Shown here: positions 33,688 to 44,563 of the stretch, piece by piece
Layout of the letters: the number at the start of each line of letters is the position of its first letter
How positions within the stretch are numbered: position 1 is the first letter of the stretch
Source of the DNA: Actinomycetota bacterium
GTDB taxonomy: Bacteria > Actinomycetota > Thermoleophilia > Gaiellales > Gaiellaceae
Reading direction: 5' to 3'
DNA: 64,000 nt
Assembly (NCBI GenBank): GCA_003132665.1
Contig: PKYN01000016.1
Coordinates: forward strand, 62,001-126,000
Made by a program: the position numbers and the translations under genes
The notes under the pieces: generated by a model
Databases searched by the model: none
Seen by the model: only the letters and a program-made list of their open reading frames with translations
Told to the model about the DNA's origin: nothing

Positions 33688-34442
33688 TCGGGCAGATCCG
33701 CGATCGAGGAGAGAAGCACGGTCGGGCGAATCCCCGAGCGCTCGTAGACATCGGGGCGAAACTTGCCCGTTCGGACGAGCACGGTGCGCATCCCGTGCAG
33801 CTGGGCGCCGCGGATGTCCGATGCGAGGTCGTCGCCGACCATCAAGGCCTGGCCCGGATCGCTGTCGAGCGCCTCGAGCGCGGCGGCAAAGAAGGAAGAG
33901 CTCGGCTTGCCGAGGACGGTCGCGTGCACTCCGGCGGCGTACTCCAGTCCGGCGACGTAGGCGCCCGAGTCGAGAAGGGGCCCGTGCTTGGTCTGCCACC
34001 AGGGATTCCTGTGCAGACAGAAGAGCTCGGCTCCGGCCTCGAGCTCGGCGAAGGCGCGGGCCAGGTTCATGTGCGAGAAGACGCGCCCCGTTTCCTCGGT
34101 CTCGTCCGCTCCGCCGAGGAGCACTGCATCCGCGCTCTCGCCAACCAGCTCGATTCCCTTCAGGTCTTCGACGATCGCAGACATCGTCAGGGCCAGGACG
34201 CGGCGGCCGGCAAGCGTCCGGGCGGCCGCTCGCGGCGCTGTCTGCAGCGCCTCCTCGTCGACGTCGAAGCCCTTCGAGCGCAGCAACTCGGTCAGACGGG
34301 CGCGGGGGCAGGTGGTGTTGTTGGTCAGGAAGCGCAACCGGTGACCGGCCTCGCGCAGGCGGCGAACGGCGCCGGTGGCTCCCGGAATCGGCTCGTTCGA
34401 GACGCTCAGCACGCCGTCGATGTCGATCAGGATCGCGGCCAC
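33666..34442 (-). CDS. HAD-IIA family hydrolase
   Basis: 258 residues. Catalytic ILIDIDGVLSVSNEPIPGA (Asp-x-Asp, about 6-8), LTNNTTCPRARL (motif II), KPSSSFFAAALEAL (motif III Lys) and MVGDDLASDIRGAQLHGM (motif IV). This fits the NagD/LHPP/HDHD2 branch with a C2-cap; the substrate is a small phosphate ester not defined by context. GTG at 34442 opens directly before the first strand and gives family length, although the ribosome site is weak. The upstream frame extension to 34556 lacks family features. Confidence 0.88.
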   Translation of the reverse strand: MAAILIDIDGVLSVSNEPIPGATGAVRRLREAGHRLRFLTNNTTCPRARLTELLRSKGFDVDEEALQTAPRAAARTLAGRRVLALTMSAIVEDLKGIELVGESADAVLLGGADETEETGRVFSHMNLARAFAELEAGAELFCLHRNPWWQTKHGPLLDSGAYVAGLEYAAGVHATVLGKPSSSFFAAALEALDSDPGQALMVGDDLASDIRGAQLHGMRTVLVRTGKFRPDVYERSGIRPTVLLSSIADLPEWLATAR

Positions 34443-34574
34443 GTACGCGAGTCTATTGATCCCGGCGCGAAAACGGGAGTGGGCGCGCGAGTACCGATAG
34501 CGGAGCCGCCCGATCCGCTCCTTGCATCTCGTAGTACGTCTCTCCGGCGCAGGCAAGCTCCCGAGCGCACAGCA

Positions 34575-34802
34575 TCAGCCGTCCGCCTTCACTTTCTCGA
34601 CGCCCTCCTTGGTCTGCTTGAAGTGTCCGCCCTGTTCGCTGATGAAGCCCGCCGCGAGCAACTGCCGCAACGAGCTACGAACCCGGTAAAGAGGTATCCC
34701 GGTGGTTGCGGCGACATCCTCGGCGGTCGAATCCGGACCTACCGACGTGAGCAGCAGCCTGCCCGAGCTGCTGAGCGTCCCATCCGGCCATACGCACGGC
34801 AT
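34575..34802 (-). CDS. small winged-helix-like protein downstream of peroxiredoxin
   Basis: 75 residues: TAEDVAATTGIPLYRVRSSLRQLLAAGFISEQGGHFKQT has the spacing of a winged helix (helix-turn-helix, then wing and Thr-x-x-Gly). No ligand domain. ATG at 34802 has AGGAGG at 5-nt spacing and sits 11 bp after the peroxiredoxin stop, so the two form one operon. It may act as a small regulator of oxidative stress response, which is inference from position alone. Confidence 0.78.
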   Translation of the reverse strand: MPCVWPDGTLSSSGRLLLTSVGPDSTAEDVAATTGIPLYRVRSSLRQLLAAGFISEQGGHFKQTKEGVEKVKADG

Positions 34803-34812
34803 ATCCCGCCTC

Positions 34813-35469
34813 CTAGAGCGACTTCTTGCAGAGGTACCAGTCGATGCACTCCAGGCCCTCGCCGGCTCGCTCGTCCGCGAGCTCGGTCGTGTTGGGCGCG
34901 GGCATGACGACCTTGTCGCCGGGCCGCCAGTTGGCGGGCGTCGCGACATGGTGCTCGTCGCCGGTCTTCAGTGCATCGATGAGGCGCACGATCTCATCCA
35001 TGTTGCGGCCGACTGCCAGCGGGTAGTAGATGATCGCCCGCAGGATTCCCTTGGGATCGATGACGAAGACGCAGCGGCTGGCCTCGGTCTTGCTCTCGCC
35101 GGGCATGACCATTCCGTAAGCGGTCGCAACCTTGCGATCGAGGTCGGCGATGACGGGGAAGGGGATCTTCACTCCGGCCTTCTCCTCGATGTTGCGGACC
35201 CAGGCGATGTGCGAGTAGAGGCTGTCGATCGAAAGACCGATCAGCTCGCAGCCGCGCTTCTGCAGCTCGGGGTAGATCTCGGCGAAGGCGATGAACTCGG
35301 TCGTGCAAACCGGCGTGAAGTCGGCCGGGTGAGAGAAGAGGATCAGCCAGCTACCCTCGAAGTCGGCCAGCCTGAGCTTTCCGTGAGTCGTGACAGCTTC
35401 GAAGGCGGGCGCCGGCTCATTGAGGCGCGGCAGTGCGGCGCGAACCTCTGGTTCCTCGATCGTTGTCAT
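34813..35469 (-). CDS. peroxiredoxin (Prx6/1-Cys type)
   Basis: 218 residues; reduces peroxides. Peroxidatic Cys in HPADFTPVCTTEFIAFAEIY (about 50), Arg in the TEASRCVFVIDPKGILRAI stretch, and the long C-terminal arm DALKTGDEHHVATPANWRPGDKVVMPAP typical of Prx6/archaeal-type enzymes. Extra Cys in EASRCVF and near the end (ECIDWYLCKKSL) could be resolving residues. ATG at 35469 with AAGGAGG just upstream; the longer frame to 35571 is rejected. Confidence 0.93.
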   Translation of the reverse strand: MTTIEEPEVRAALPRLNEPAPAFEAVTTHGKLRLADFEGSWLILFSHPADFTPVCTTEFIAFAEIYPELQKRGCELIGLSIDSLYSHIAWVRNIEEKAGVKIPFPVIADLDRKVATAYGMVMPGESKTEASRCVFVIDPKGILRAIIYYPLAVGRNMDEIVRLIDALKTGDEHHVATPANWRPGDKVVMPAPNTTELADERAGEGLECIDWYLCKKSL

Positions 35470-35597
35470 AACCGCCTCCTTGCTGGTTGCCTGCGGCCGC
35501 TTGGACCGCACACGTCTCGCGTCGTCGCGTTCGCGCGTCGCTATCACCGTTTCCGCTGCGGAGTCCGCCAAAACATCAGCGAGCCCGGGAACGCCGC

Positions 35598-36647
35598 CTA
35601 GCTCTCAGCCAGCGGCAACCATGAGGAGGGATTCAACTCGAGCGCACGCGCGAGCCCGGCGACCAGCGGTTCGTAGCCCGAGCGAAGCTCGCTCAACCGG
35701 CTCTCGACCTCTTTCCTCGCTCTCAACTCGAGCCCGCTTTGGGCAGCAAGATCCCAAAGCCGGGCGAGGTCGCCGCCGCTGAGACGCGGCGGATCGAAGC
35801 GGCCGGGCTTCGCGCGCAGCACGAGCGAGATGTCGGCAAGAGCATGGCGGCCGATCGAGAGCGTGATCTCGGCCGAGTCGACATCGGTCTCGTCCGGTGT
35901 CGCGGCGATCGCGAAGGCACAGGTGTCGATGACCGTCGTCAAGGCGGCGAGCCAGTTCTGGCCGACATGCTGCGAGCGAAAATAGGCAAGCGCCGGGTAG
36001 GAGAGATGGGTCTCCATCAGCTCGGCCGCCCAATCCTCCCACTCGGCCAGGTAGGCGTCGAGATCGGGCCAGCCTCCGCGCCGACCGAAACGCACCAGGA
36101 GCGCTCCGGCGGTGGGCGGCGTTCCGGCGCGCGGCGCCAGCTGTGCCACCGCCACCTCGCGCCGCGAAGACGCCTGGTAAATCGCCGGCAGGTAGCCGAT
36201 CGCAACGAAGAGCACGCCAAAGCCGCAGGCCGCCTCACCGAGAAAGAGCGAGCGAGCGAGCCCGGTCGAGGGCGAGAGTTGCATCGAGGCGCTCAGGAAC
36301 CCTCCAGCGCTGAAGAAGAGATCGTCGTCGAAGCTGCCGCCGCCTCCATGCGCCACATGCGATCCGGCAGCCCACTGCAGCAGGGTGAAGCCGAAGATCA
36401 GGGCCACCGCCCAGAGAGCGATGGCAAAGAGCAGGAGCAGCGGCCCATAGAAGCCGAGCATGGTGTCGCCGGATCGCGCCGGCAGGCGGCGCGCGACGAA
36501 GCGCCAGACTCGCCAGCCGGCGACGAGAATCACTCGCGCGACGCGCGGCTCGCGCCTGACGCGACGCGGCAGCAGAAAGGCAACGAAGAACTCAGCCAGA
36601 GTGAGAACGATCACTACCGCCCCGACAAGACCAGCTAGGACGCGCAA
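35598..36647 (-). CDS. membrane protein, two-pore-channel-like topology
   Basis: 349 residues. Four hydrophobic segments (about 5-27, 68-95, 110-130 and 135-160) followed by a soluble C-terminal half of about 190 residues. Between helices 2 and 3 there is a loop WAAGSHVAHGGGGSFDDDLFFSAGGFLSASMQLSP with the layout of an ion-channel pore loop but without a TVGYG filter. Family otherwise not recognised. TTG start at 36647, 55 bp past the glmS stop on the same strand. Confidence 0.72.
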   Translation of the reverse strand: MRVLAGLVGAVVIVLTLAEFFVAFLLPRRVRREPRVARVILVAGWRVWRFVARRLPARSGDTMLGFYGPLLLLFAIALWAVALIFGFTLLQWAAGSHVAHGGGGSFDDDLFFSAGGFLSASMQLSPSTGLARSLFLGEAACGFGVLFVAIGYLPAIYQASSRREVAVAQLAPRAGTPPTAGALLVRFGRRGGWPDLDAYLAEWEDWAAELMETHLSYPALAYFRSQHVGQNWLAALTTVIDTCAFAIAATPDETDVDSAEITLSIGRHALADISLVLRAKPGRFDPPRLSGGDLARLWDLAAQSGLELRARKEVESRLSELRSGYEPLVAGLARALELNPSSWLPLAES

Positions 36648-36702
36648 GCGCTCAGGCTCCCAGCGGCCAGGAGGGGCAGATCGTCATCTCGACTCGATGC
36701 TC

Positions 36703-38547
36703 CTACTCGACGGTGACGGTCTTTGCCAGATTCCGCGGCTGATCGACGTTTAGCCCGCGTAGGCGAGCGATGCGATAGGCGAGGAGTTGAAGCGGCAGAA
36801 CCGCCAGCACCGCCTGCAAATACTCGTTCGTCTTGGGGACGTAGATGACGTCGTCGGCATGGTGCTGGATGTCCTCGTTGCCGTCGGTGGCGATTGCGAT
36901 CACCTGGGCGCCGCGGGCGCGCGTCTCCTGGATGTTCGAGACGACCTTGTCGTAGACGTGCGAGTCGGTGGCGATGACGACAACCGGGGTCTCGGAGTCG
37001 AGCAGTGCGATCGGCCCGTGCTTCATCTCGCCGGCCGAGTAGGCCTCGGTGGGGATGTAGGAGATCTCCTTCAGCTTGAGCGCGCCCTCGAGGCAGATCG
37101 GCAGACCGATGTTTCGCCCGAGATAGAGGAAGAACGGCTTCTCGTAGTGGCGTCGGGCGATTTCGTCGATCGGGTGCACGCCGTCGTCGGCGTCCTGGAG
37201 GAACCGAGCCACCTTCTCGGGCAGCTGCTGCACCTCGGCGATCAGCGACTGAATCTCCTCCTTGGGCAGCGTCTCGCGCACCTGCGCCAGCTTGAGCGCG
37301 ATCAGGTAGAGGAGCGCGACCTGCGCCGTGAAGGTCTTCGAGGCGGCGACCCCCATCTCCAGGCCTGCGCGCGTGTAGAGAACCGAATCGACCTCGCGCG
37401 TGATCTGAGCGCCCATCATGTTGGTGATCGCCATCGTGCGCGCGCCTTGCTTTCTTGCCAGCACCATCGCGTCGATCGTGTCGCGCGTCTCGCCCGACTG
37501 CGAGATGCCGATCACCAGCGTGTTCTTGTCCAAAACCGGGTTCCGGTAGCGCCACTCGCTGGCGATGTCGTGCTCTACCGGCACGCGCGCCCACTCCTCG
37601 ATCACGTAGCGACCGGCGACGCCCGCGTGGTAGGCCGTGCCGCAAGCGAGGATGACGATGCGGCGCAGGCCGCGCAGATCGTCATCCGAGAGAAGCAGCC
37701 CTTCGAGGGTGAGCTCGCCAAAGCGGATTCGTTCGGCAAGCGTCTCGCGCACCGCGGTCGCCTGCTCGTAAATCTCCTTGAGCATGAAGGTCTCGTAGCC
37801 GCTCTTCTCGGCCTGCTCCTCGTCCCAGTCGACGACGATCGTCTCGTGCACGACCTCGTCCACGCCGTCGAGTGCGCTCGTATAGGAGGCGCCGTCAGGA
37901 GTCACCGCGACGATGTCACCGTCGTCGGGGAACTGAACGTTGCGCGTCTCGGAAAGGAAGGCAACGGTGTTGGAGGCGATGAAGCCCTCGTCGTCGCCAA
38001 CGCCGACCACGAGCGGGCACTGGCGCCGAGTCCCGACGAGCAGCCCGGGATTGTCGCGATGAATGACGACGAAGGCAAAGTGGCCCTCGATCTCGCGATA
38101 AGTCCGGCGCACCGCCTCGACCAGGTCGCCGTCGTAGTGGCGCTCGATCAGATGGGCGACGGTCTCGGCATCGGTCTCGGTGGTGAAGTGGTGGCCCTCT
38201 TCGATCAGCGAAGCGCTGAGCTCGCGGTAGTTCTCGATGATGCCGTTCAGGACGACGGCGATCTCGCGCTCGTCACAACCCGTGAGAGGATGGGCGTTCT
38301 CGACCACGACCTTGCCGTGGGTCGCCCAGCGCGTGTGCCCGAGGCCCTGCGTCGATTCGGAGCCGTTCGAACCGGCTGCCTTGATCAGATGCTGGAGATT
38401 GCCGACCGCGCGGATGTAGTCGAGGCCTTCGTCCTCGCGGAGGACGATTCCGGCCGAGTCGTAGCCGCGGTACTCGAGCCGCTGCAGAGCATTCAAGAGG
38501 AGCGGCTTACAGGTTCTCTTCCCGACGTATCCGATGATCCCGCACAC
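36703..38547 (-). CDS. glmS: glutamine--fructose-6-phosphate aminotransferase (isomerizing)
   Basis: Makes glucosamine-6-phosphate, the first step to UDP-GlcNAc. N-terminal nucleophile Cys2 in MCGIIGYVGKR, GHTRWATHG (glutaminase site), then two SIS domains (ACGTAYHAGVAGRY about 295; FLYLGRNIGLPICLEGALKLKEISYIPTEAYSAGEMKHGPIAL, split signature around 460-500) and the end RGLNVDQPRNLAKTVTVE. 614 residues. GTG start with AAGGAG 7 nt upstream. No glmS ribozyme was seen in the 123-bp leader. Confidence 0.96.
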   Translation of the reverse strand: MCGIIGYVGKRTCKPLLLNALQRLEYRGYDSAGIVLREDEGLDYIRAVGNLQHLIKAAGSNGSESTQGLGHTRWATHGKVVVENAHPLTGCDEREIAVVLNGIIENYRELSASLIEEGHHFTTETDAETVAHLIERHYDGDLVEAVRRTYREIEGHFAFVVIHRDNPGLLVGTRRQCPLVVGVGDDEGFIASNTVAFLSETRNVQFPDDGDIVAVTPDGASYTSALDGVDEVVHETIVVDWDEEQAEKSGYETFMLKEIYEQATAVRETLAERIRFGELTLEGLLLSDDDLRGLRRIVILACGTAYHAGVAGRYVIEEWARVPVEHDIASEWRYRNPVLDKNTLVIGISQSGETRDTIDAMVLARKQGARTMAITNMMGAQITREVDSVLYTRAGLEMGVAASKTFTAQVALLYLIALKLAQVRETLPKEEIQSLIAEVQQLPEKVARFLQDADDGVHPIDEIARRHYEKPFFLYLGRNIGLPICLEGALKLKEISYIPTEAYSAGEMKHGPIALLDSETPVVVIATDSHVYDKVVSNIQETRARGAQVIAIATDGNEDIQHHADDVIYVPKTNEYLQAVLAVLPLQLLAYRIARLRGLNVDQPRNLAKTVTVE

Positions 38548-38670
38548 CTGGAGCTCCTTCCCCGCCCGCGACGCTTCTCAATCCCCAGAGTGGAGTCTCG
38601 TACTGATCGACTGCGGTCCTGCGATTTACGACTCGGAAAAGCATAAAGCCCGGCACCTTGGCCGCCCCGG

Positions 38671-39969
38671 TCAGGACGACTGGCCGAGCTCTGTTCGAAC
38701 TAGCTCCTCGATCCTACCACAGAGATCTTCGGCCTCTTCCGGCGTTTCGGCCTCGGCCAGCAGGCGCACGACCGGCTCTGTACCGGAGGGGCGGAGGAGC
38801 ACGCGCGCTCGCCCGCCAAGCTCGCTGTTCAGCCGCTCCGCCGCCGCCACAGCGCTCTTGGGGAGCTTGCCCTCGATTGTGAGATTGCGCTTGACCTGTG
38901 CGAAGCGAGGCATGACGTCGGCCGCCTCGGCGAGCGTGCGCCCTTCGAGCGCCGAGCAGAGCAGCAGCGCCGCGGCCAGCCCGTCACCGGTGACGTGATC
39001 TTTGAGGTAGATGATGTGGCCGGACTGTTCGCCGCCCAGCACTCCTTCCTCGCGCCACAGCGCCTCGAGCACGTAGCGATCGCCGACGTCGGTGGTGACG
39101 ACGCGAACGCCGCGCTCACGCATGAGGTTGTGAAAACCGAGGTTGGTCATCTTGGTGACCGCCACCAGATCGACGCCGAGATGCAGGGTGAGGATGGCGA
39201 GAATCTGGTCGCCGTCGACCGGCTCGCCCGCGGCGGTAACCGCCAGCATGCGGTCGCCGTCACCATCGAAGGCGACGCCGAGATCGCAACCGTTCTCGAT
39301 GACCGTGCGCGCGAGTAGCGACAGATCGGTCGCGCCGCAGCAATCGTTGATGTTGACGCCGTCCGGAGTATTGGCGATGGCGATCACCTCGGCGCCAAGC
39401 CGAGTGAAGGCCTCGGGCGCGATATCTGAATAGGCGCCGTTGGCGCAGTCGACGGCCAGCTTGAGCCCGCTCAGATCGGAGCCGAAGCGCTCGAGGATGT
39501 GCTCGAGATAGCTGTCGGTCGCCACCTCGACATGGTCGATCACGCCGCCGCCGGAGGTCTTGGCGTCCATCAGCGCCTCGATCTCGAGCTCTACGGCGTC
39601 GGACAGCTTGCGCCCGTGGTGGTCGAAGAACTTGACCCCGTTGTACTGCGGCGGATTGTGCGAGGCGGTGATGACAACGCCGAGATCGAGCGCGAGCAGG
39701 GCCACTGCAGGCGTCGGCAGAACACCGCCGAGCACGGCCACGCCGCCCGCCTCGACGACGCCGCGCGCGAAGGCCTCCTCGAGCTCGACGCCCGACGCCC
39801 GCGTGTCGCGACCGACGAAGACGCGGCCGCTCGATGACCAGATTGTCGCGGCCCGGGCCAGTTGCTCGATCAGCTCGACGGTGAGATCCTCGCCGACAAC
39901 GCCACGCACGCCGTCGGTGCCGAAGTACCGTCTCGTAGTGGCTATCTCGACCTGCGGCTTAGTTGCCAT
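38671..39969 (-). CDS. glmM: phosphoglucosamine mutase
   Basis: 432 residues; converts glucosamine-6-P to glucosamine-1-P, the step after GlmS. RYFGTDGVRGVVGEDL at the start, phospho-Ser loop VVITASHNPPQYNGVKFFD (about 95-113), Mg loop AFDGDGDRMLAV (about 230), sugar loop GGEQSGHII and phosphate loop LLRPSGTEPVVRLLAEA. The TASHNPPQYNG loop also occurs in phosphomannomutases, but the place between rpsI and glmS supports GlmM. ATG at 39969; the frame extension to 40146 is rejected. Confidence 0.93.
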   Translation of the reverse strand: MATKPQVEIATTRRYFGTDGVRGVVGEDLTVELIEQLARAATIWSSSGRVFVGRDTRASGVELEEAFARGVVEAGGVAVLGGVLPTPAVALLALDLGVVITASHNPPQYNGVKFFDHHGRKLSDAVELEIEALMDAKTSGGGVIDHVEVATDSYLEHILERFGSDLSGLKLAVDCANGAYSDIAPEAFTRLGAEVIAIANTPDGVNINDCCGATDLSLLARTVIENGCDLGVAFDGDGDRMLAVTAAGEPVDGDQILAILTLHLGVDLVAVTKMTNLGFHNLMRERGVRVVTTDVGDRYVLEALWREEGVLGGEQSGHIIYLKDHVTGDGLAAALLLCSALEGRTLAEAADVMPRFAQVKRNLTIEGKLPKSAVAAAERLNSELGGRARVLLRPSGTEPVVRLLAEAETPEEAEDLCGRIEELVRTELGQSS

Positions 39970-40072
39970 CGAAACCGGTATCTCCTTTCGCGCCTCGCCG
40001 CGAGAGCATCGTCTCGAGCGCTGAGCAGCCTTGGAGTAGGCGCACCATTCTAGGAGCTTCGGCGAGCGGAGA

Positions 40073-40471
40073 TTAGCGCTTCGAGAACTGCGGCGCTTTA
40101 CGGGCCTTGTGCAAGCCGGCCTTTTTCCGCTCGACGATGCGAGCATCGCGGGTCAGAAAACCGGCGCGCTTGAGCGGAATGCGCAGCTCGGGATCGGCCT
40201 CGATCAGCGCCCGGGCGATGCCGTGGCGCAGCGCGCCCGCCTGGCCGCTCGAGCCGCCGCCGCGCACACGCACACGCAGGTCGTAGCGTCCCTCTACGCC
40301 CGCCAGGACAATCGGCGACAGGGCCGTCTGACGATGAGTGGGACGGGGGAAGTAGTCCTCGATCGTGCGTCCGTTGATCCATGTCTTGCCGTCGCCGGGA
40401 CGGAGGATCACCCGGGCTACGGACGTCTTGCGCTTACCGGTGCCTCGATACTGAAGCTGCTCATCTGCCAC
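40073..40471 (-). CDS. rpsI: 30S ribosomal protein S9
   Basis: 132 residues. [37 protein letters not shown] at the N-terminus, [22 protein letters not shown] in the core and the conserved C-terminal tail ending RKAPQFSKR, whose Arg contacts the P-site tRNA. Lies 10 bp after rplM as in most bacteria. Confidence 0.97.
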   Translation of the reverse strand: MADEQLQYRGTGKRKTSVARVILRPGDGKTWINGRTIEDYFPRPTHRQTALSPIVLAGVEGRYDLRVRVRGGGSSGQAGALRHGIARALIEADPELRIPLKRAGFLTRDARIVERKKAGLHKARKAPQFSKR

Positions 40472-40481
40472 GGGTGGGATC

Positions 40482-40916
40482 CTAGTCCTCGAGTTTGAGT
40501 TGTTTCGGCTGTTGCGCGCCGTGCGGATGCTCGGCGCCCGCGTAGATCTTGAGCTTGCGAATCTGGGCGCGGCCCAGACGGTTGCGCGGGAGCATTCCCT
40601 TGACCGCCTTGCGCAATACCTCGGTCGGCCTTCGCTCGAGCTGCTCGCGCAGCGTGCGCTCGCGCAGGCCGCCCGGGTAGCCGGAGTGGCGGTAGTAGAT
40701 CTTCTTGTCGAGCTTGTTGCCGGTGACCGCGACCTTGCCGGCGTTGACGACTATGACGAAGTCGCCGGTATCGACGTGAGGCGTGAACTGGGGCTTGTTC
40801 TTGCCGCGCAGCGTGTCGGCGATGCGCACGGCGAGACGGCCCAGGTTCTTGCCCTCGGCGTCCACGACGTACCAGCCGTGCTCGATCTCATTGGGTTTTG
40901 CGCTGTAGGTCTTCAT
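40482..40916 (-). CDS. rplM: 50S ribosomal protein L13
   Basis: 144 residues: [38 protein letters not shown], the [28 protein letters not shown] core and the end [20 protein letters not shown]. First gene of the rplM-rpsI-glmM-glmS run. Behind a TACAAT promoter element and a leader hairpin. Confidence 0.97.
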   Translation of the reverse strand: MKTYSAKPNEIEHGWYVVDAEGKNLGRLAVRIADTLRGKNKPQFTPHVDTGDFVIVVNAGKVAVTGNKLDKKIYYRHSGYPGGLRERTLREQLERRPTEVLRKAVKGMLPRNRLGRAQIRKLKIYAGAEHPHGAQQPKQLKLED

Positions 40917-40930
40917 GACACGAAAAACGA

Positions 40931-40964
40931 GCGGACACGTAGCGTCCGCCGGGCGCGGATTGTA
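40931..40964 (-). promoter_or_regulatory. rplM promoter -10 element and leader hairpin
   Basis: TACAAT on the minus strand (40964-40959) fits a -10 box 43 bp before the rplM ATG. A clear -35 is not seen (CGTTCG at 17-nt spacing). Between it and the ATG lies a 6-bp hairpin gcggac/gtccgc (40931-40949), in a place where ribosomal leaders are often regulated. Confidence 0.5.
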
Positions 40965-41113
40965 GCAGTCCGGCGCGGGCGCGAACGGGCGTTAGCTGTA
41001 GGCGATCAGTGGAACGGCCCGTCTACCCACCGAGCGGGAGCGGCGGATCCAGCCCGAGCGCCGGCCTCTTTATCGGGACGCCAGCCGGGGCTGCGCTCCT
41101 TTTCCCTCGCCGT
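40965..41113. other. gene-free stretch upstream of rplM
   Basis: About 150 bp between the rplM promoter element and family 1 copy 3. Together with that copy the whole gap to guaA is 393 bp. No ORF or known RNA was recognised. Confidence 0.5.
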
Positions 41114-41307
41114 CGCGACCGACATACGCGGGCGCGGCTCACCAAACGCCATCCCCAAATCCCACAAACCGAACACTGCCCACAACAACGGCCAACCCTC
41201 GGCGTTCCTAGGAGCAGACGAGGTACACGCTCCGTAGGCGCGATAACTCGTAAGCGGGGTCATACCGGCGAAAGTCCAGGCCCGCTCCGCGGGCCGACTT
41301 TCGCCGG
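41114..41307 (-). repeat. dispersed structured repeat, family 1, copy 3
   Basis: Begins 2 nt past the guaA stop codon with an 11-bp hairpin (ccggcgaaagt at 41265-41275 with actttcgccgg at 41297-41307, enclosing ggcccgctccgcgggcc). The conserved blocks follow in guaA direction; on the plus strand they read cgcgaccgacat, cgcgggcgcggctcac, aaacgccatcccc, ccgaacactg, cacaacaacgg, ttcctaggagcagacgagg and ggtcatacc. Stem sequence differs from copies 1 and 2 but pairing is kept. Confidence 0.82.
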
Positions 41308-41309
41308 AG

Positions 41310-42883
<1,574 letters not shown>

Positions 42884-42887
<4 letters not shown>

Positions 42888-43009
42888 TTCTCTTTGTTCA
42901 GTGGTCGTGTGCCGATTCGAACGCCGAGCGCTATCACTCCGACAAGCAGAGCCAGCCCGACAATTGTCCCGAGAACCGCGAGGACGAGCATCAGCGCCAT
43001 GCCGATCAT
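42884..43009 (-). CDS. 41-residue single-pass membrane protein inside guaBA
   Basis: Short frame [20 protein letters not shown] then [21 protein letters not shown]: one hydrophobic helix of about 28 residues and a basic tail, so probably inserted with the C-terminus in the cytoplasm. Its ATG overlaps the guaB TGA by one base (TGATG) and its TGA overlaps the guaA GTG by four, so it is translated together with both. Too short for family assignment. It could tether or modulate the GMP enzymes, or be unrelated; this is inference. Confidence 0.75.
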
Positions 43010-44538
43010 CAGGATCCCGAGGTCGGGTAGTTGGGGGCTTCCTTGGTGATGGAGATTCCGTGCGGGTGGCTCTCGCGCAGTCCCGCCACGGTGATGCGGA
43101 TGAACTTGGTGTTCTTCTTCATCTCCTCGATCGTGGTTGCGCCGCAGTAGCCCATGGCCGTGCGCACGCCGCCGACGAGCTGATAGACGAGGTTGGCGAG
43201 CGGTCCCTTGTAGGCGACTCTGCCCTCGATCCCCTCCGGAACCAGCTTCGAGACTTCGGTGACGTCGGCTTGGAAGTAACGATCCTTGGAGTAGGAACGC
43301 GCCTTCATCGCTCCCAGCGAGCCCATGCCGCGATACTCCTTGAAGCGCTCGCCCTGGTAGATGACGACCTCTCCCGGGCTCTCGTCCACTCCCGCCAGGA
43401 GCGAGCCGAGCATGGCGCAGTCGGCGCCGGCGGCGATCGACTTGGCCAGATCGCCCGAGTACTGGATTCCTCCGTCGGCGATCACCGGCACGCCGTGCTT
43501 CGCGGCCGCCTTGGCGCAGTCGTAGATGGCTGTGACCTGCGGAACGCCCGTGCCGGCGACGATGCGAGTCGTGCAGATCGAACCGGGGCCGATACCTGCC
43601 TTGATCGCATCCGCGCCGGCGTTGATCAGCGCCTCGGTAGCCGCGGCGGTAGCAACGTTGCCGGCGATGATCTGCACGTCGGCCCATTTGTCGCGAATCA
43701 TGCGCACCGTCTCGATCACGGCCTTGGAGTGCCCGTGAGAGGTATCGACAACGAGCACGTCGACCTCTTCCTCGATCAGAGCCGCGGCTCGCGAGAGCGC
43801 ATCGGGCCCGACCCCGACCGCCGCGCCGACCATCAGGCGTCCGTGCTCGTCCTTGGTCGCGAGCGGGTACTGGATCTTCTTCTGAATGTCCTTGACGGTG
43901 ATCAGGCCCTGGAGCTTGCCGTCCGAGTCGACCACCGGAAGCTTCTCGATCTTGTGCTTGGAGAGAATCTCCTTGGCCTCCTCGAGGCCCGTGCCGACCG
44001 GGACAGTGACGAGCGGGGCGGGCGTCATCAGCGCCGAAACGAGCTGGTCGGTGTTCTGTACGAAGCGCAGGTCGCGGTTGGTGAGGATGCCGACCAGCGT
44101 TCCGTCCTCGATCGTGATCGGCACGCCGGAGATGTGGTAGCGCTTCATCAGGTCGAGCGCGTCGGCGACGAGGTCGTCCGGCCCGAGCGTCACAGGCTCG
44201 ACGATCATCCCGGACTCCGAGCGCTTGACCTTGTCGACCTCGGCCACCTGGTCGGCGATCGAGAGGTTGCGGTGGATGATGCCGATGCCGCCCTCGCGCG
44301 CCAGTGCGATCGCCAGCCTGGCCTCGGTCACGGTGTCCATCGCCGCCGAGACGACGGGGATGTTGATTGTCATCGTGCGCGTCAGGCGCGTAACGGTCGA
44401 GACTTCGCTCGGCTGGACGGCCGACTCGGCCGGAACGAGCAGAACGTCGTCGAAGGTCAATCCCTGCTTGGCGAACTTCTCTTCCATCGAGAGGGCGTCG
44501 ATCTCTTCGGCCCCCTCGATCAGCCGCTCAAGATCCAT
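43009..44538 (-). CDS. guaB: IMP dehydrogenase
   Basis: 509 residues; oxidizes IMP to [23 protein letters not shown] at the start, two CBS domains inserted at about 110-225 ([56 protein letters not shown]), catalytic loop [17 protein letters not shown] (Cys about 325), and [13 protein letters not shown] at 44538 with AAGGTGA upstream is preferred to the frame extension at 44598, which crosses the terminator-like hairpin. Confidence 0.96.
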   Translation of the reverse strand: MDLERLIEGAEEIDALSMEEKFAKQGLTFDDVLLVPAESAVQPSEVSTVTRLTRTMTINIPVVSAAMDTVTEARLAIALAREGGIGIIHRNLSIADQVAEVDKVKRSESGMIVEPVTLGPDDLVADALDLMKRYHISGVPITIEDGTLVGILTNRDLRFVQNTDQLVSALMTPAPLVTVPVGTGLEEAKEILSKHKIEKLPVVDSDGKLQGLITVKDIQKKIQYPLATKDEHGRLMVGAAVGVGPDALSRAAALIEEEVDVLVVDTSHGHSKAVIETVRMIRDKWADVQIIAGNVATAAATEALINAGADAIKAGIGPGSICTTRIVAGTGVPQVTAIYDCAKAAAKHGVPVIADGGIQYSGDLAKSIAAGADCAMLGSLLAGVDESPGEVVIYQGERFKEYRGMGSLGAMKARSYSKDRYFQADVTEVSKLVPEGIEGRVAYKGPLANLVYQLVGGVRTAMGYCGATTIEEMKKNTKFIRITVAGLRESHPHGISITKEAPNYPTSGS

Positions 44539-44563
44539 CTGACTCACCTTGCCCCTTCGATGC

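Noticed and set aside
38548-38670. Possible glmS ribozyme in the glmS leader
   Set aside because: The leader is only 123 bp and no ribozyme core was recognised.
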